DNA of 64,000 nt from Rhododendron vialii (GCF_030253575.1 NC_080561.1:833501-897500); one strand, 5' to 3'; positions 22,902-34,171 are shown, counted from the stretch's first letter. Notes: generated by a model from the letters alone, not told the origin. Program-made: numbers and translations.

Positions 22902-25900
22902 ATGTCTATCGCCTTGGATAGTAACCGGATCGAACGGCCAGGGTTCTGCCACGGCATGTCTTTCGGATCGCCATTTGACTCGCCGGAATCTGGAATGCCG
23001 GTCGCCGGTATCTTCTCCGGCGATCGGCTATTGACGGAGGAAGAACCCTCGGCGGTGGAATTGGAGGAAGAGGTGGCGGTGGATTCGAGCAGCTCGTCGT
23101 CGATCGGGAGGGATAGTGACACGTCGGACGGCGATGGTGATTTCGGCGACGGCGAGGTTCAGAGCTCGTGTAAAGGACCGTTGGATACTTTGGATGCTCT
23201 GGAGGAAGGTTTGCCTATCAAGTATGTATCTTTTCCATTTGATGTTTTAGGGTTTACTTTTATATTCCCTTCGAAGCTAACTAGTTATATATAGTTCCCG
23301 TGCGTGATCGGGAGCGTGAGGGTTAAACTTAAAGCAGCTTCAAAAACGTCACAAAATACTAACATTCGCGATTGAGAGCGCAGATGCAGAGCTAATATTA
23401 AGAGCGGGAGCGGAGGGTCCTGCTGAGGGATTATGTGACTAAGCTTTGAGGCACATGATTAATTGGTTTGCATGGGATCTTTTTTTTGATGAATTGGTTG
23501 CTAGTTGAAGAGAATGGAGTTACGACCAATTTACTAAGATAATGAATTACTTTGGGTTCTCCGTGTTCATGAACAATTGCATTGAGTTGATGAAAAAGGT
23601 TGTGTAATGGGAAACATCTTTAGGTTATTGATTGGATTATGTTTTGGACGTAATTTACCTTAAAGGCTCGTTTGATTAGCCGTAGACTTGGAATTGGATG
23701 AACAACCCCATGAGCGGTCAATGTTGAGAAAGTCTACTAGCACAACAATGTGTACGACAATTTAGATTGCATGCTGATGGCACTGCATGATTGTTAATTG
23801 AATAGATAACTGCTTTGTGATAACCAATCATAAGGTGACATATCAAAGACGGCTTAAGAACCACACAATTGCTCAACTGTCAGATTTTGGTGTCTCCTTC
23901 AAGAGAGAGGGCGAGCATGCTCTTATTTAATGGTTTTGTTGTCTCATTGCCTGAAACCTGAGAACGTGCTTTCAAGTTTAAAGCTTCAGTATAGGAGTAT
24001 GTGTACCTCCTTCAGGCAAGCTTTTCCACCTCCGTGAAATCCAAAAAAGAAAAAAAAAACCATGGGATTTGATGTTTATTTATTTTCTTTCAAAGGAAGT
24101 GGAAAATTGTGTTTTTGCAACGACCAAAGACATTGCAGATGCTTACCCTGAAGTAATGAAAAGGCTGATTGTGCTGTTTATGACGTGCTAAATTGGTCCC
24201 GCTTTCTACGTCAGAGATATTCTTTTCCCATTTTTTTTGTCGAGCTACTTTTGAACCATTGCATGAGTTCCATGATAGACTTTTGTGAGTTCTCATTTAC
24301 ATGGTGTTACTCTTTAGGTTTTTCTGCTAGGTTGATTTGTGGATTGCATTGTTTGTTCTTATGCAGACAAAGGACATAAAATGGCTTTAACTAGTGCTGG
24401 TCCAGTGTCAATTTATTGTGCGGGGAATTAAAATTTTAAAAACGTTGGTTTGCTCCAAAGTGCCCTCTCTTTTTTTCCCCTTGTACAAACAATACCTCAG
24501 TTGTAGTGAACTTGTTGCACATGGGCTCCCTTTTTCTTGTTCTAGTTTAGCTATGAGTGCGCTTTATCAGTATGGCACCAAGATTGGTATATCGGGGTCT
24601 ATATACCAAAGGTAGGTAACTGGTGACTAATTGTTACGTATTAAGACTTAAGAGTTTAATGAAGCACCTCTGACCGATAAATGGAGCATTGAGAAAATCA
24701 TTCACCTTTTTCTCAAACAAAAAGGACGTTATGTCTATTCTAACCACTATTGTAGTTACAATCGTACAATGCGTGATTTTGGACATGATTCATGGAAAAG
24801 CGATAGGAGGGTGGCAAATTAGTATTTGGATACAGTTGATCAATATTTTAAAAGGCATGTGCCTCGCCTGATTAGGCTCTGCGGGCAAGGCGAGGTGAGG
24901 CGCAGTTCTTGATGTGCACCTGAGGTGCTTGGGTTGTGCGCCTCCCACCAACGCGAGGCAAGAGCCGCAAGCCTCGATGACCTTTTTCAGATCCCTCGAA
25001 GATATAATCTCATCTATTGGTTCTTAAGGGATTATAAGTTGGGAAACATTGCATAAAATCCTAGTTTTGTAGTCCCATACCAGGTTCTAAGTCCCTTTTT
25101 TTTTTTCCCTCTTTTCTTCAAACCGTGACGATCGGAAATACCTAGTGATTGAACCTACTATTGAATCGAGTGAATTAAATTCAAATATTACTCCTGAATT
25201 ATCTATTGCCATTTTTGTGGGGAAAACATGTGTTAGTAGGATACAGCCCAATCAGATGCACTCAACATGCTTGATAATTTTGTAGTTTTCGAAGATTAAT
25301 TAATATCACTAAGAGCTATAAATCTTGTTGAGTAAAAAATTGTCGTGCATGTGTAATTTTTTCCAACTTCTTGTTATTAACAAATCGTGGCGTAATAAGA
25401 TAGATTCACAGACAACGGTGGAGATTGGAGGCACAGACCCATAGCTCTCGCCACCGAAACAAGTATCTTACCTGTTAGATATGTGATCGTTGTTCAAAAC
25501 AAACTTCTTGATATTTCTTAGACCCAACTTTCCAATATTTATTGGATATCTTTGATATGCCAATGCATTGGTGTATTTTTTCTTTGTATTTTGAAAATTA
25601 CTACCAAATCTTGACAATTCCGGATTTGATTTGGTTCAGGTCTCACTGTCTCAGAGGAAGGAAATTTGTATTCACATTTTGACACCCTTTAGAATTATGT
25701 TAATTTAACCAGCTTTAGATATCACTATTTTTTTTCCTTTATCTTTCTCATGTGCTGTACTTTTTCTTTTATTTGCATGAAGTATTCCTAATATGCGGTT
25801 TGAACTTTTCAGGAGAGGAATATCCAAATTCTATGGTGGCAAGTCAAAGTCCTTTACTAGTCTGGGTGATGCCGTCTCTTGTTCCTCTATTAAAGAAATT

Positions 25901-26308
25901 GTGAAGCCTGAAGATGCTTACACAAGGAAACGCAAGAATTTACTTGCTCACAGTACTTTATGGGACAAGAATTGCCATTATCCACCGAAAAGTAGCAGTG
26001 TCGGTATGTCAAAGAGATCTGCCAGTTCCAGAAGTACTTTGGCTCTGGCGGCAAGTCTGAGCGGCTATGAGAGCAAGAGCAACAGTGAAAACTCCAAATT
26101 GAGCTCACCACCACCCATTCTTTGTCGGCCTCCTCTGCACCCACATGGTAGAAGATCACCCTGCAATGAATCATTGACGTCGTCTCCTCAACGGAATTTA
26201 TCTCCCTGGCGGTCTTTCTCTCTGTCTGATCTGCAGTGTGCTGCTGCTACAACTCCCTGTATCACTGGTATAGAAATTATTAGTGGAGTTAAGGACGAAG
26301 TCCCGTGA
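22902..26308 (+). CDS. OXIDATIVE STRESS 3-like protein (OXS3 family)
   Basis: The gene has two exons, 22902-23221 and 25813-26308, joined by a 2,591-bp GT-AG intron that splits a lysine codon; the product is 271 residues. Exon 1 encodes a Ser/Asp/Glu-rich N-terminus with a run of six serines, ending LEEGLPIK. Exon 2 begins with RGISKFYGGKSKSFTSLGD, then PEDAYTRKRKNLLAHS. The LPIKRGxSxFYxGKSxSFTSLxD block is the signature of the plant OXS3/O3L family, whose founding member is a nuclear protein tied to heavy-metal and oxidative stress tolerance. The C-terminus is Ser/Pro-rich and low in complexity. The start is the first ATG of the frame, and no upstream in-frame ATG follows the CT-rich leader. 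The intron is long for the family and carries repeats (see 24850-24990). Family assignment is strong; stress function here is inference. Confidence 0.88.
24850..24990. repeat. GC-rich GCGAGGC repeat in the OXS3-like intron
   Basis: Variants of GGCGAGGTGAGGCGC and GCGAGGCAAGAGCCGC lie in a locally GC-rich patch within an AT-rich intron. Such patches are common as short dispersed elements in plants. No ends could be defined. Confidence 0.4.
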
Positions 26309-27823
26309 AGTCTAACATTACTCTCTGGATCTATGAATGTGAAGTTTGGAAGATGTTCATGGTGTTTGTATGCTTTGAATATGTTCTCCGGGTTTGATCT
26401 TGTGGTTCGCCCCAGTGTACTAGTTTAAGCAAACAATGCCACGGCATTTTTCAGAATATAATGGCAGCAGTATTGTTTAAATCCTGCCTTTTCTTTACCT
26501 TCATAGCATGGATGTCTTGCATTTTTGTTTAAATCCCGTCAATGAGTGTTGATGCATTCTACCAGTCCTGCCATCGTAAGTGTTTGCTTTATGGTTTGCA
26601 ACTACTGCAACCAAATGGTTTGCAGGCAAAAGGTTTAGAAGATGTGGTATCTATCAATTGGTTGCCCATTTTCTTGAACCGCTTTTGAGTCCTCTCTGTG
26701 GGTGGTTAAACAAACTCAATGCGGGTTACCTGTGCCGTCTATCTTCTCCTGCCCGACTAGAGAAAGATCACCTCAGCATCAATGGTTATGGTATTGTTAA
26801 AAACTCAATTCTTTATTTATTCGTCTTGAGACAACTGGCCGGTACAAAGTTTAAGTGATTGGAGAGACACAATGGCAGGATAAATGTAGTAGTATTGTTT
26901 CATAGAGATCCTGTTGAGTGGTACAAGGTAGTCCGTTTGGGAATTCTTTCCAAGCTTGGTTATGACTGCTCAGCAAATCTGTCCTGTACCTTGTTGAAGT
27001 TGAAGGGATTAAGAGAGATGGTGGATTCTTTCAGATGTGGTCTTCAAGTTCCATGGAAATCATGTTGACTGGTATTTTCTAGTGTATTCCTTTGCAAGGG
27101 ACATTAGTCCTCTTGGACATGGAGAAGCGATTAGAGAAAGTGGGACTCTAGTAGTCTTGTTCCATGGTCGTCATGTTAGAGTGGTACAGGTTGCAGACAA
27201 CTTCTCCAGTGCTATTTTATCTTCGTTGAACACAACCAGCCATAACTTGCTTCCTTGGAATTGCAGTGATCTCAGACACAGGTTGTGACGCAACATCACT
27301 AAGCTGCAATAAATAGAAACCACGTTGGGTGCCTTTTCAGGACTGATTATCGGTCTTCTAGGAAGCATATGATTACTCTCTTGAAGTTTAGTGGTGATTG
27401 GAGCCATAAGGCCTGCTGTGATATCTTATATTCAGGTTTCAAAGAAATATAACTAGGGCTATCGTTTGGACTCCTTTCCAGAAGGATGCAGGAACAACGC
27501 AGTTTAAGGTGGTTAAGAGCGATTCAGAAGCATTTCAGAAGCTTCCTGAGGTGAAACTGGACTTGTCTCACGAATGTAGCTTGTTGAATATTCTAGAATG
27601 CTTTCTTGATTGGTATTGATCCGGCTAGCTATGATGTGGAGTCAAGCATGTTCTGGCTCAGGTTTGTATCCTCTTGACCATGCTCCATGAGAATTTATGC
27701 TTTCACATAAAATTAGCAATAACTTTGCAACTTGAAATGCCTACTCAGTTTTTAATTCAAACATGTATATGTTATAATTCAGTAGGCTTGTTTCATTCGT
27801 CTCATTCATTGTTTGAGTTGCCA
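26309..27823. other. Downstream region of the OXS3-like gene, no supported gene
   Basis: Short open frames occur on both strands, but none shows a known motif. Three diverged copies of a phrase like CATGTTGAGTGGTACAAGG occur near 26905, 27060 and 27175. This may include the 3' UTR or a non-coding transcript; the sequence does not decide. Confidence 0.4.
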
Positions 27824-28619
27824 TGTTACTAAGAAGCACCGATACGCTCTCAAGACTTACATACCTGTGTCCCAGACATTTGGGACACGGCCGGGCGCAT
27901 CCCAGACACGTGTCCAGCATGTGGTTGATTACATGAGAGGGACCCGCCAGAAACTTGTGGTTGGACAAGGTGTACAGGAGAAGCCTTTGCTAACTTTTTC
28001 GGTGAGTGTTTCTTATGGTTTGGGATGCAAAAAAAAGAAGAGGAGGAGGAGGAGGAGAAAGAAAGGGAGGAGATGGAAAGTCGTATCAAAGAGGCGAGTG
28101 TTTCTGGCCACTGCTGAACCGATGTGCCCCTTCGAATGTATAGCAGAAACTGTTAACCAACATCTATGGTTTTATCTTATTATACCTCTCTTGGGTTGTG
28201 AAATGGCCCTGATGTATATAGATAAAGAGGTCAGCCCATTTTTATAAGATTGTGAAGTGGCACGGACAAAGCCCAATCATCATATAATATATAGCTGGGC
28301 CTATTTAAGAATAAACTGTTATAAAGGGAATAGCAGCCCAACATCTATAACTAAAGGGTTGGTTCTGAAATTTGAATGTTGAGTATTTCTTTTTCGCTTG
28401 TTTTATTTATTTTTATTGGCAAATTTAGTATTTGCGATCAAATATAAAATAAAAATTAAGAGAGGTATAGTATAGGAAATATTCAAATTTTCTTTTGAAA
28501 AAATATACTATAATTGTGAGATAAAAAATATTTAATTCAACATATCCCCAACATCTCCATGTCCTAATTTTTGGAGAAATACTGTGTCCACGTGTCCGTA
28601 TCTATGCTCCTTAGTGACA
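27824..28619. mobile_element. Possible non-autonomous DNA element with GTYACTAAG ends
   Basis: GTTACTAAGAAGCACCGATACG at the left is matched in inverse by GTCACTAAGGAGCATAGATACG at the right, and both are followed inward by ACACGTG-like GC-rich phrases. The interior has a purine tract coding for Lys/Arg runs and no transposase. No target duplication was identified. Confidence 0.45.
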
Positions 28620-28734
28620 CTGGGTAGCCCATTCTGATGATGTAGGAAAATATGCAGGAAAAAGAGAAGGAAAGAAAGCACACCGAATCCCATTACAATC
28701 CCATTGTCGTTTATCATAACGACAAAATTAGAAT

Positions 28735-29088
28735 CCGGACAATTATCGCTTTTGCAATAACGAACTTTTGAATCCTTTAATATATATGTTGTATTAATAG
28801 TTAGGTCCGTTATTAAGATTCCAATCATTTGGCTAAATTTGCGTATAACACTAACCGATCCAGAAGATTGGGTGCCGACAAAAGCTTGCACCAACCAAAA
28901 ACGGTTTGGAATCCGGATAAGTACCGGTTTTATAACGACAAACTTTTGAAACCTTTTACTGTATTTAATGTTGCATTAGTAGTAAAAATAGCGTTACTAG
29001 GATTCCAATTTGGCGGTAATATCGCAGATATCAGAATAAGATTTACCAGATTGGGCGCTGACAAAAGCTTACATTAACTTAAAACATT
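28735..29088. repeat. Two-copy tandem repeat (about 180 bp each)
   Basis: Both units contain an AACTTTTGAA phrase, a GATTCCAAT phrase and an AGATTGGG-GC-GACAAAAGCTT phrase in the same order. A single open frame (28829-29077) spans the junction and carries RLGADKSLH at both ends. Coding function is not supported. Confidence 0.6.
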
Positions 29089-29869
29089 CCGACACAGATT
29101 CTGCCTTTCTTACAGGACAGCAAATGAAATTATTTTTTCAAATTAGCACTGGAGTGGGAAACTACGAATTTATGGCTGATTCTTGCAATGAAAGCGGAAA
29201 AATATTAGTTATACTGAAATGCAAGACATAGTATATGTGTCGATATGTTAGCTCAGAACTTTATGATTTCTTATTTTTGCTTCATCTTTTTCAACTTGAA
29301 ATTTATCACACAAGCTAGAAGATTACCATCTAGATTGCGCTATGAAGTATTGCTCTAAATCAGGTGTATTTTTCACCATTGATTCTATAGCCCAGTTAAC
29401 TCCCGCTTAGTTTCAGATTGAAGGGAAAAGTGAGTTGTGAACTTTGAACCAGGACGAGCGTTACAACTTTTATTGACCAGTTGTAATTAGCCTAGCATTG
29501 CAAAAGAAAAAGGTGTTGCAAGTAGACAACCATTCGGGCTTTTTCGATTCCTTTGCCCTCTCGTCATGTTTTACAAGTGTAAAAATTTCCTTTAGCCAGA
29601 TACTCATACTGTCAGAAACGGTAGATGTATGAATGAGTCCAATAGGGATTGCTATAATCACATTCAAAACATTAATTACCACCTTCCCTGGTAGGATTTC
29701 TTTCTTAAAAAGATTCCAATGCAATAATGACTTTGTTTCATAGAGAGGACTTCGATAAGAACAACCTCCTGACATTTACTCGTGTAATTAGCTTGCGTAG
29801 ATTTGTCGAATTGCTATAAATTGAAGTGGGGTGGTGAGTTCTGGTTGTGGCTGCAAGAGGTTTTTTACT
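29089..29869. other. Intergenic, nothing recognised
   Basis: The stretch is AT-rich. A 101-codon open frame on the minus strand (29470-29775) has no motif and no plausible splice context, so I do not call it. Confidence 0.4.
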
Positions 29870-30213
29870 ATGTCTCTGCAAGTTTGTCAAGGGAGCTGTC
29901 CTCAGGTCTCTTCTTAATTTGTTGGTACATCAGAGTTTTATCTTCTCATTGTCATGTTTATATGTAATCTGACATTGAAATCCATGACTGCTAAAATTGA
30001 TTGAAGAAACAGGATAGGTCTTCAGGTTAATTTGGGTTTCCATAGATGTTTTTCACTAATTTTTTGCAGCCCCCTTTGAGATTTCGAGGGCTATATCCAG
30101 CAGATGGCCACTCCCACGTAGCCAGACTTGCTTTCCCCAACAGTTCTGAGGTCTGGTTTTGCCCCCTTCATTTTGTGCCGACAGACAATAGTTACAAGTC
30201 ATAAAGGCACACT
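29870..30213 (+). CDS. Candidate two-exon small peptide (tentative)
   Basis: An ATG at 29870 opens MSLQVCQGSCPQ to a GT donor at 29906. After the acceptor TTTTTGCAG (30069) the frame continues PPLRFRGLYPADGHSHV and so on to a TAA, giving about 56 residues. GT and AG sites fit and the phase is kept. It lies upstream of, and on the same strand as, the 30490 gene, so it could equally be 5' UTR or part of a longer first gene. No family was recognised. Confidence 0.2.
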
Positions 30214-30489
30214 CCCGTCTACCACTCGAAAAATTCTTGCTAGATCTCAGTTGCTAAAATGTGATGGGCTTCTTGCTTTTATTTTTAATTTCAATAGCTT
30301 TTAGTTCTTATGACACCTTTTGGCAACGCAGGGATTCACCCTGTTGTGTTTTTCGTCATTTACTTTGACTCGTCTCATTGTTTTCTCTTCTGATCTTGAC
30401 CAACTCTGGGTTAATCTACTTGATCTGATTTTTAGCTTGTGTGAGCAGGTTTTCTAATACCTTCTGGCTTTCTCTCTACATCTGGGGGT

Positions 30490-31419
30490 ATGTTCGCGAA
30501 TATGCTTCTTGTCATGATGGCTACTACAACAATATTCATTACCTCTGAAGAATTCAAGCTTTTTCACAACATAGACAGGAGGCTCTACACCCACCTCACA
30601 AAAGACCTCTATCGTGACCCTGTGGAATCCATGCGCGTTATGGCCTTGTGGCTCTGGTTGGAGCGATCTAGCTGCTTCACCAGGATCATCAAAAGGATTC
30701 TGTCCCTACCCCTCATTCTCATAAATGAACTTGCTGATGAGGCAGTCACATGCCTCAATTGTCTCACTGCAAACCCCTTCCTTATCTTGTCTGACTCAAA
30801 CGATATCCCCCTCACCCAAAACCTGATGAGCAATGAAATCACTCTCCAATACTTCCATGAAAACCGCCTCACTGCAATTCAAGGCATTACAAAGACGATA
30901 ACCGAAGTTTGTGTTAGGGCTTTGTCAGACATTATGCATGAAGCCATGGAGAGAAATTCTGCCCAGAATTTGGCTGAAACACAGATGCTCGTGTCAAGCC
31001 TGGTTCAACCGGGGTTCGATCGCTTGAGAATTGGCGAATTTGAGATAAGGGCTAAACCACCACACGAGGTGACAGTGGTCCACCCGGATGATAGGACCAT
31101 GTTTGTCACCTTTTCCAAGGGTTATCCTGTGGGTGAAAGGGAGATCAGGGAGTTCTTCACTCAGATCTATGGGGATTGCATTGAGTCTCTCTACATGCAA
31201 GAAGTGCAAGTGGGCGAACAGTCCTTGTTCAGTAGAATTGTGTTCTATTCCCCCTCCTTCATCGATCTGATCCTCAAAGGCGAGGGGAAAGTCAAGTTCA
31301 CTATCAATGGGAAGCACGTGTGGATGCGAAAGTTTGTACCCAAACACCGTGCCCTGCTACCCCCTCCGCTGCTGCTGCGACCTGGTGTGATAGGCAGTTC
31401 CTATCCTCGGAGTGCGTAA
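30490..31419 (+). CDS. Plant RRM-like protein of unknown role, single exon
   Basis: This is an uninterrupted 309-residue frame. Residues about 1-180 look helical and hydrophobic-rich, with a Leu-rich segment near residue 75. Residues about 195-290 read as a degenerate RNA-recognition fold: DRTMFVTFSKGYPV (RNP2-like beta strand), EREIREFFTQIYGDCIESLYMQEV (helix and strand), SRIVFYSPSFIDLIL (RNP1-like) and INGKHVWMRKFVPK. A plant-specific family with the block TFSKGYPVxExExREFF and NGKHVWxRK has this layout; its members have no well-established function. The usual aromatic RNA-binding residues of canonical RRMs are partly absent. An earlier start is unlikely because stops precede it. Confidence 0.75.
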   Translation: MFANMLLVMMATTTIFITSEEFKLFHNIDRRLYTHLTKDLYRDPVESMRVMALWLWLERSSCFTRIIKRILSLPLILINELADEAVTCLNCLTANPFLILSDSNDIPLTQNLMSNEITLQYFHENRLTAIQGITKTITEVCVRALSDIMHEAMERNSAQNLAETQMLVSSLVQPGFDRLRIGEFEIRAKPPHEVTVVHPDDRTMFVTFSKGYPVGEREIREFFTQIYGDCIESLYMQEVQVGEQSLFSRIVFYSPSFIDLILKGEGKVKFTINGKHVWMRKFVPKHRALLPPPLLLRPGVIGSSYPRSA

Positions 31420-31994
31420 CGTTATATGGTTTCATAAATGTCCTCTGTTTGTAGCTGAAGTACTAATGTTCCCATTTTGAAAACTATGGAAGTCCATGGC
31501 TAGGACTCTATGTTGTAGCAGGGATGGGACTATCAAAAAAATAAGAAGATCTAGATGAACTTGTTATATGAATTTTAATGTTGAAGTTGTACTAATGTTC
31601 AGTAGTGTGCGCCTTATGTTTTTTTCTACTAAGTGCTGAACACAATTTAACTGGTAAAATGTCGAATTGAAACTGACGGTACCTAACACATTTGTTGTTT
31701 TCAATTTTTTGTCTTTGAAAGTCACGTTTCATTTGTCCTGGTTTGAAGAAGTTGGGATTTTGAGACTACTTTCTCGTATCCCTTCGTAGGCTTACATCAA
31801 ATCTAGATATAGATTTCAAGACTTTTACTTGAATGAGTCGAAATTGCAGATTTATCATTCAATGGCCCTTCCTTTAAAGATTGTGCAACACCAACTCAGG
31901 GCATATATGTTTGCCGCGGTGTAAGTATAATAGATATATTTTGTGGTGGCGCATAATAATAGAAATACCATTGATTGTGTCAACAAACATTCAT

Positions 31995-32068
<74 letters not shown>

Positions 32069-32161
32069 TGAATTGGACATTGATACAATATTTGTGCTGA
32101 AAAGGTATGCCAATGGTCCTACTACTTTGCAAATAAATACCCTCTTGATGTATTATGAATA
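31420..32161. other. 3' region of the RRM-like gene and AT microsatellite
   Basis: After the stop the sequence is AT-rich. A long (AT)n tract spans about 31998-32067. No other feature was seen before the solo-LTR target duplication at 32162. Confidence 0.6.
31998..32067. repeat. (AT)n microsatellite
   Basis: About 35 uninterrupted AT/TA units. Overlapping reading frames of Tyr-Ile repeats are artefacts of this tract. Confidence 0.95.
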
Positions 32162-32166
32162 GCTAG

Positions 32167-34166
32167 TGTAGACACCCCATTCTGAACTGTCCAGATAACG
32201 TTCTTTGTCAATATTTTATTTCCCCAATGATGATTTTGGTCGAAAGCAGTCTGAGGATGACGATGGTGTTTGAGCTTTGAGCGTCCCGAACCTCTTTCAA
32301 ACCCTTCAAAACCAGAGCCAAACAGCCCCAGCAAAACCCAAACTGACTTACGCTATTGATCTCTTGGCGCACGCCAGTCATCTGCCATGTGTCGGTCATC
32401 GACCGTTGACCCAGTTATAATTGGCGCACGTAGGTTCATATGTGGCGCACGCCAGTCAATTCCAGTCAAATCAACTTGATTCAGCCACTTGGGCGGGACT
32501 TTTGTGCCACCCTGACGTCGGCCACAGTAGCCCCTGATGATTATATCGTCCAGGCCCGTTCCCTCTCTTTCCTACAACCCCCATCAAGGCAAGTCACATG
32601 CATTTAATGCATGGGAGGCTCCCTTCCTCCTCTAACCAGCCAAACAAGGCCCTAGATCAAACTGATCTCAGTCACTCCCCCTCTATATATACTCCCCTCT
32701 CACACTCTTGCAAAGGGTTACCAAGTTCACAAAGGGTTAGCATCATCAAGAAGCAAAAGCACCCCTCTTCTCTCTTCTTGCTCTTTCTCTCCTCTTCTTC
32801 CATTGAAAGAGAAAGGAAAGAAGCTCACTTCCATATACCTCCACTGATATCCAGTCACCATACAACATCCATCTTCAACCTCTAGGCTCTAAATCACCTA
32901 CGAACTTCAACACCCAAAAGGTATACCACCTTTGCATTCCTTTCTGTCTTCGACCCCTGAGGGGAACCAACAAGGCCTAAGCTGGTAAACAATACTAGTC
33001 CTGGCCTTGAACTGGTAAAAATACAACAATCGTATGCGATGATACTTGGCGCACGCTAGTTTCTACATGCCGCACGCCAGTCATGGCAGTACGAGCGCAA
33101 CTGGCGTGGGGATCATGGATCGTCAATCCTTTTGTTTTATCTTTCTGTCAATCACCCTTGCATGCTAAACAACCAGTTTGTTGCTTTCTGTATGCTTAGA
33201 ACTGTTTAGACGTAAAGGTTATTGCTTACTCTTTATTTATTCAAAAGGCCTCTGGGATCCTTCTGGTCATGTTCCAGAGCCCAGATGATGCAAAAACCAA
33301 GCACTGGATTAGGGTCAAACGTGCGTACGGCAGTCCATGACTGGCGTACGGCAGTTAAAGCTAGGATCCAGTGGCTGGCCCTTGCATCTTAGCTTAATCT
33401 TGGCCTCCTTCCTGTCCCCACTCTGTTAGGGGGTTTCTTTTCTATTTTCATGGCTTTAAGCCGTCTCATCTGTCTGTAAATATATATATCCTGTTTATTT
33501 AACTGCATGGTTTGTTCTGGGTGTGCGCTGGTCCTTTTCCAGAGCCCAGTGGGTTGCAAACGAGGACTGTGAAACTAGATGAGTGGAGTACGCCAGTCTC
33601 CCTGTGGCTTGCGCAAGTCAAATCAACATGCAGTGGCTCGGCCAGTGCATGCTGGTAGAACTTGCTCACGCCCCTGCGGGGCAGCGTACTACAATTTGTC
33701 CAGTTTGCTCAGTGCTTGTTCTCAATCTATATTTAGCATTGCAATCAAGCCATTCATAAACATTTTGTCACATAAATAACAACTTGTTATAATGCTTTAA
33801 TCCCCATTATCTGTTCCCCCGCCCTAACTGGCTAAAAAATGATCAAATGAGAGAGAAATGCAAGCGCTTTTACAAAATGCCCGAGTAGAGACCAATCTCC
33901 GGATTGGGCGAGAGGGGTGCCATAAGACCCTTCCCCTCTCGTAACCTGGCCCCCGAACCTCAGATATCGAAGGTGACGACGGTCCAGTCTACAAGCCTTT
34001 TCAAAAATTAAACAAACGTGGCAAACGTTTTCGAGTTCGGTTCCTTGGGTGTTTTCACCGCTAAAACCCGAGTGGCGACTCTGAATCGAGGCGTTTCGCC
34101 GCGCTTTTCCAACAAAAGGGGCCGCGCCCGATTTTACAAATAGAATTTCCGGGGCGCGTGCCCACA
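32167..34166 (+). mobile_element. Solo LTR, exactly 2,000 bp, Ty3/Gypsy-like
   Basis: The element starts TGTAGACACCCC and ends GCGCGTGCCCACA, and is flanked by the 5-bp direct repeat GCTAG (32162-32166 and 34167-34171). No gag-pol or second LTR is present, so it is a solo LTR from recombination. A TATATATA box at about 32684 sets plus orientation. The 3' part contains CGAGTGGCGACTC, a phrase I associate with large Tat/Ogre-type Gypsy LTRs of dicots; this lineage call is from memory. The perfect target duplication points to a fairly recent event. It carries the paired motifs listed separately. Confidence 0.92.
32365..33618. promoter_or_regulatory. Nine dispersed copies of a TGGCGYACGCCAGT-like motif, mostly in 21-bp pairs
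   Basis: Copies begin at 32365, 32422, 32443, 33047, 33068, 33321, 33342, 33584 and 33605. Apart from the first, they form four pairs, and in every pair the starts are exactly 21 bp apart (14-bp motif plus 7-bp spacer). The core GGCGTACGCC is a palindrome. The first three copies lie upstream of the TATA box; the other three pairs lie downstream, in diverged units of about 265-275 bp that share a TTCCAGAGCCCAG phrase before the pair. Function is unknown. Confidence 0.8.
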
Positions 34167-34171
34167 GCTAG

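Noticed and set aside
27813-28247. 144-codon frame with Lys/Arg runs
   Set aside because: The basic run is a purine tract inside a repeat element; there are no motifs and the frame spans the element's terminal region.
29470-29775. 101-codon minus-strand frame
   Set aside because: No motif, no splice context and no similarity that I recognise.
31855-32162. Open frames of Tyr-Ile repeats on both strands
   Set aside because: They are produced entirely by the (AT)n microsatellite at about 31998-32067.
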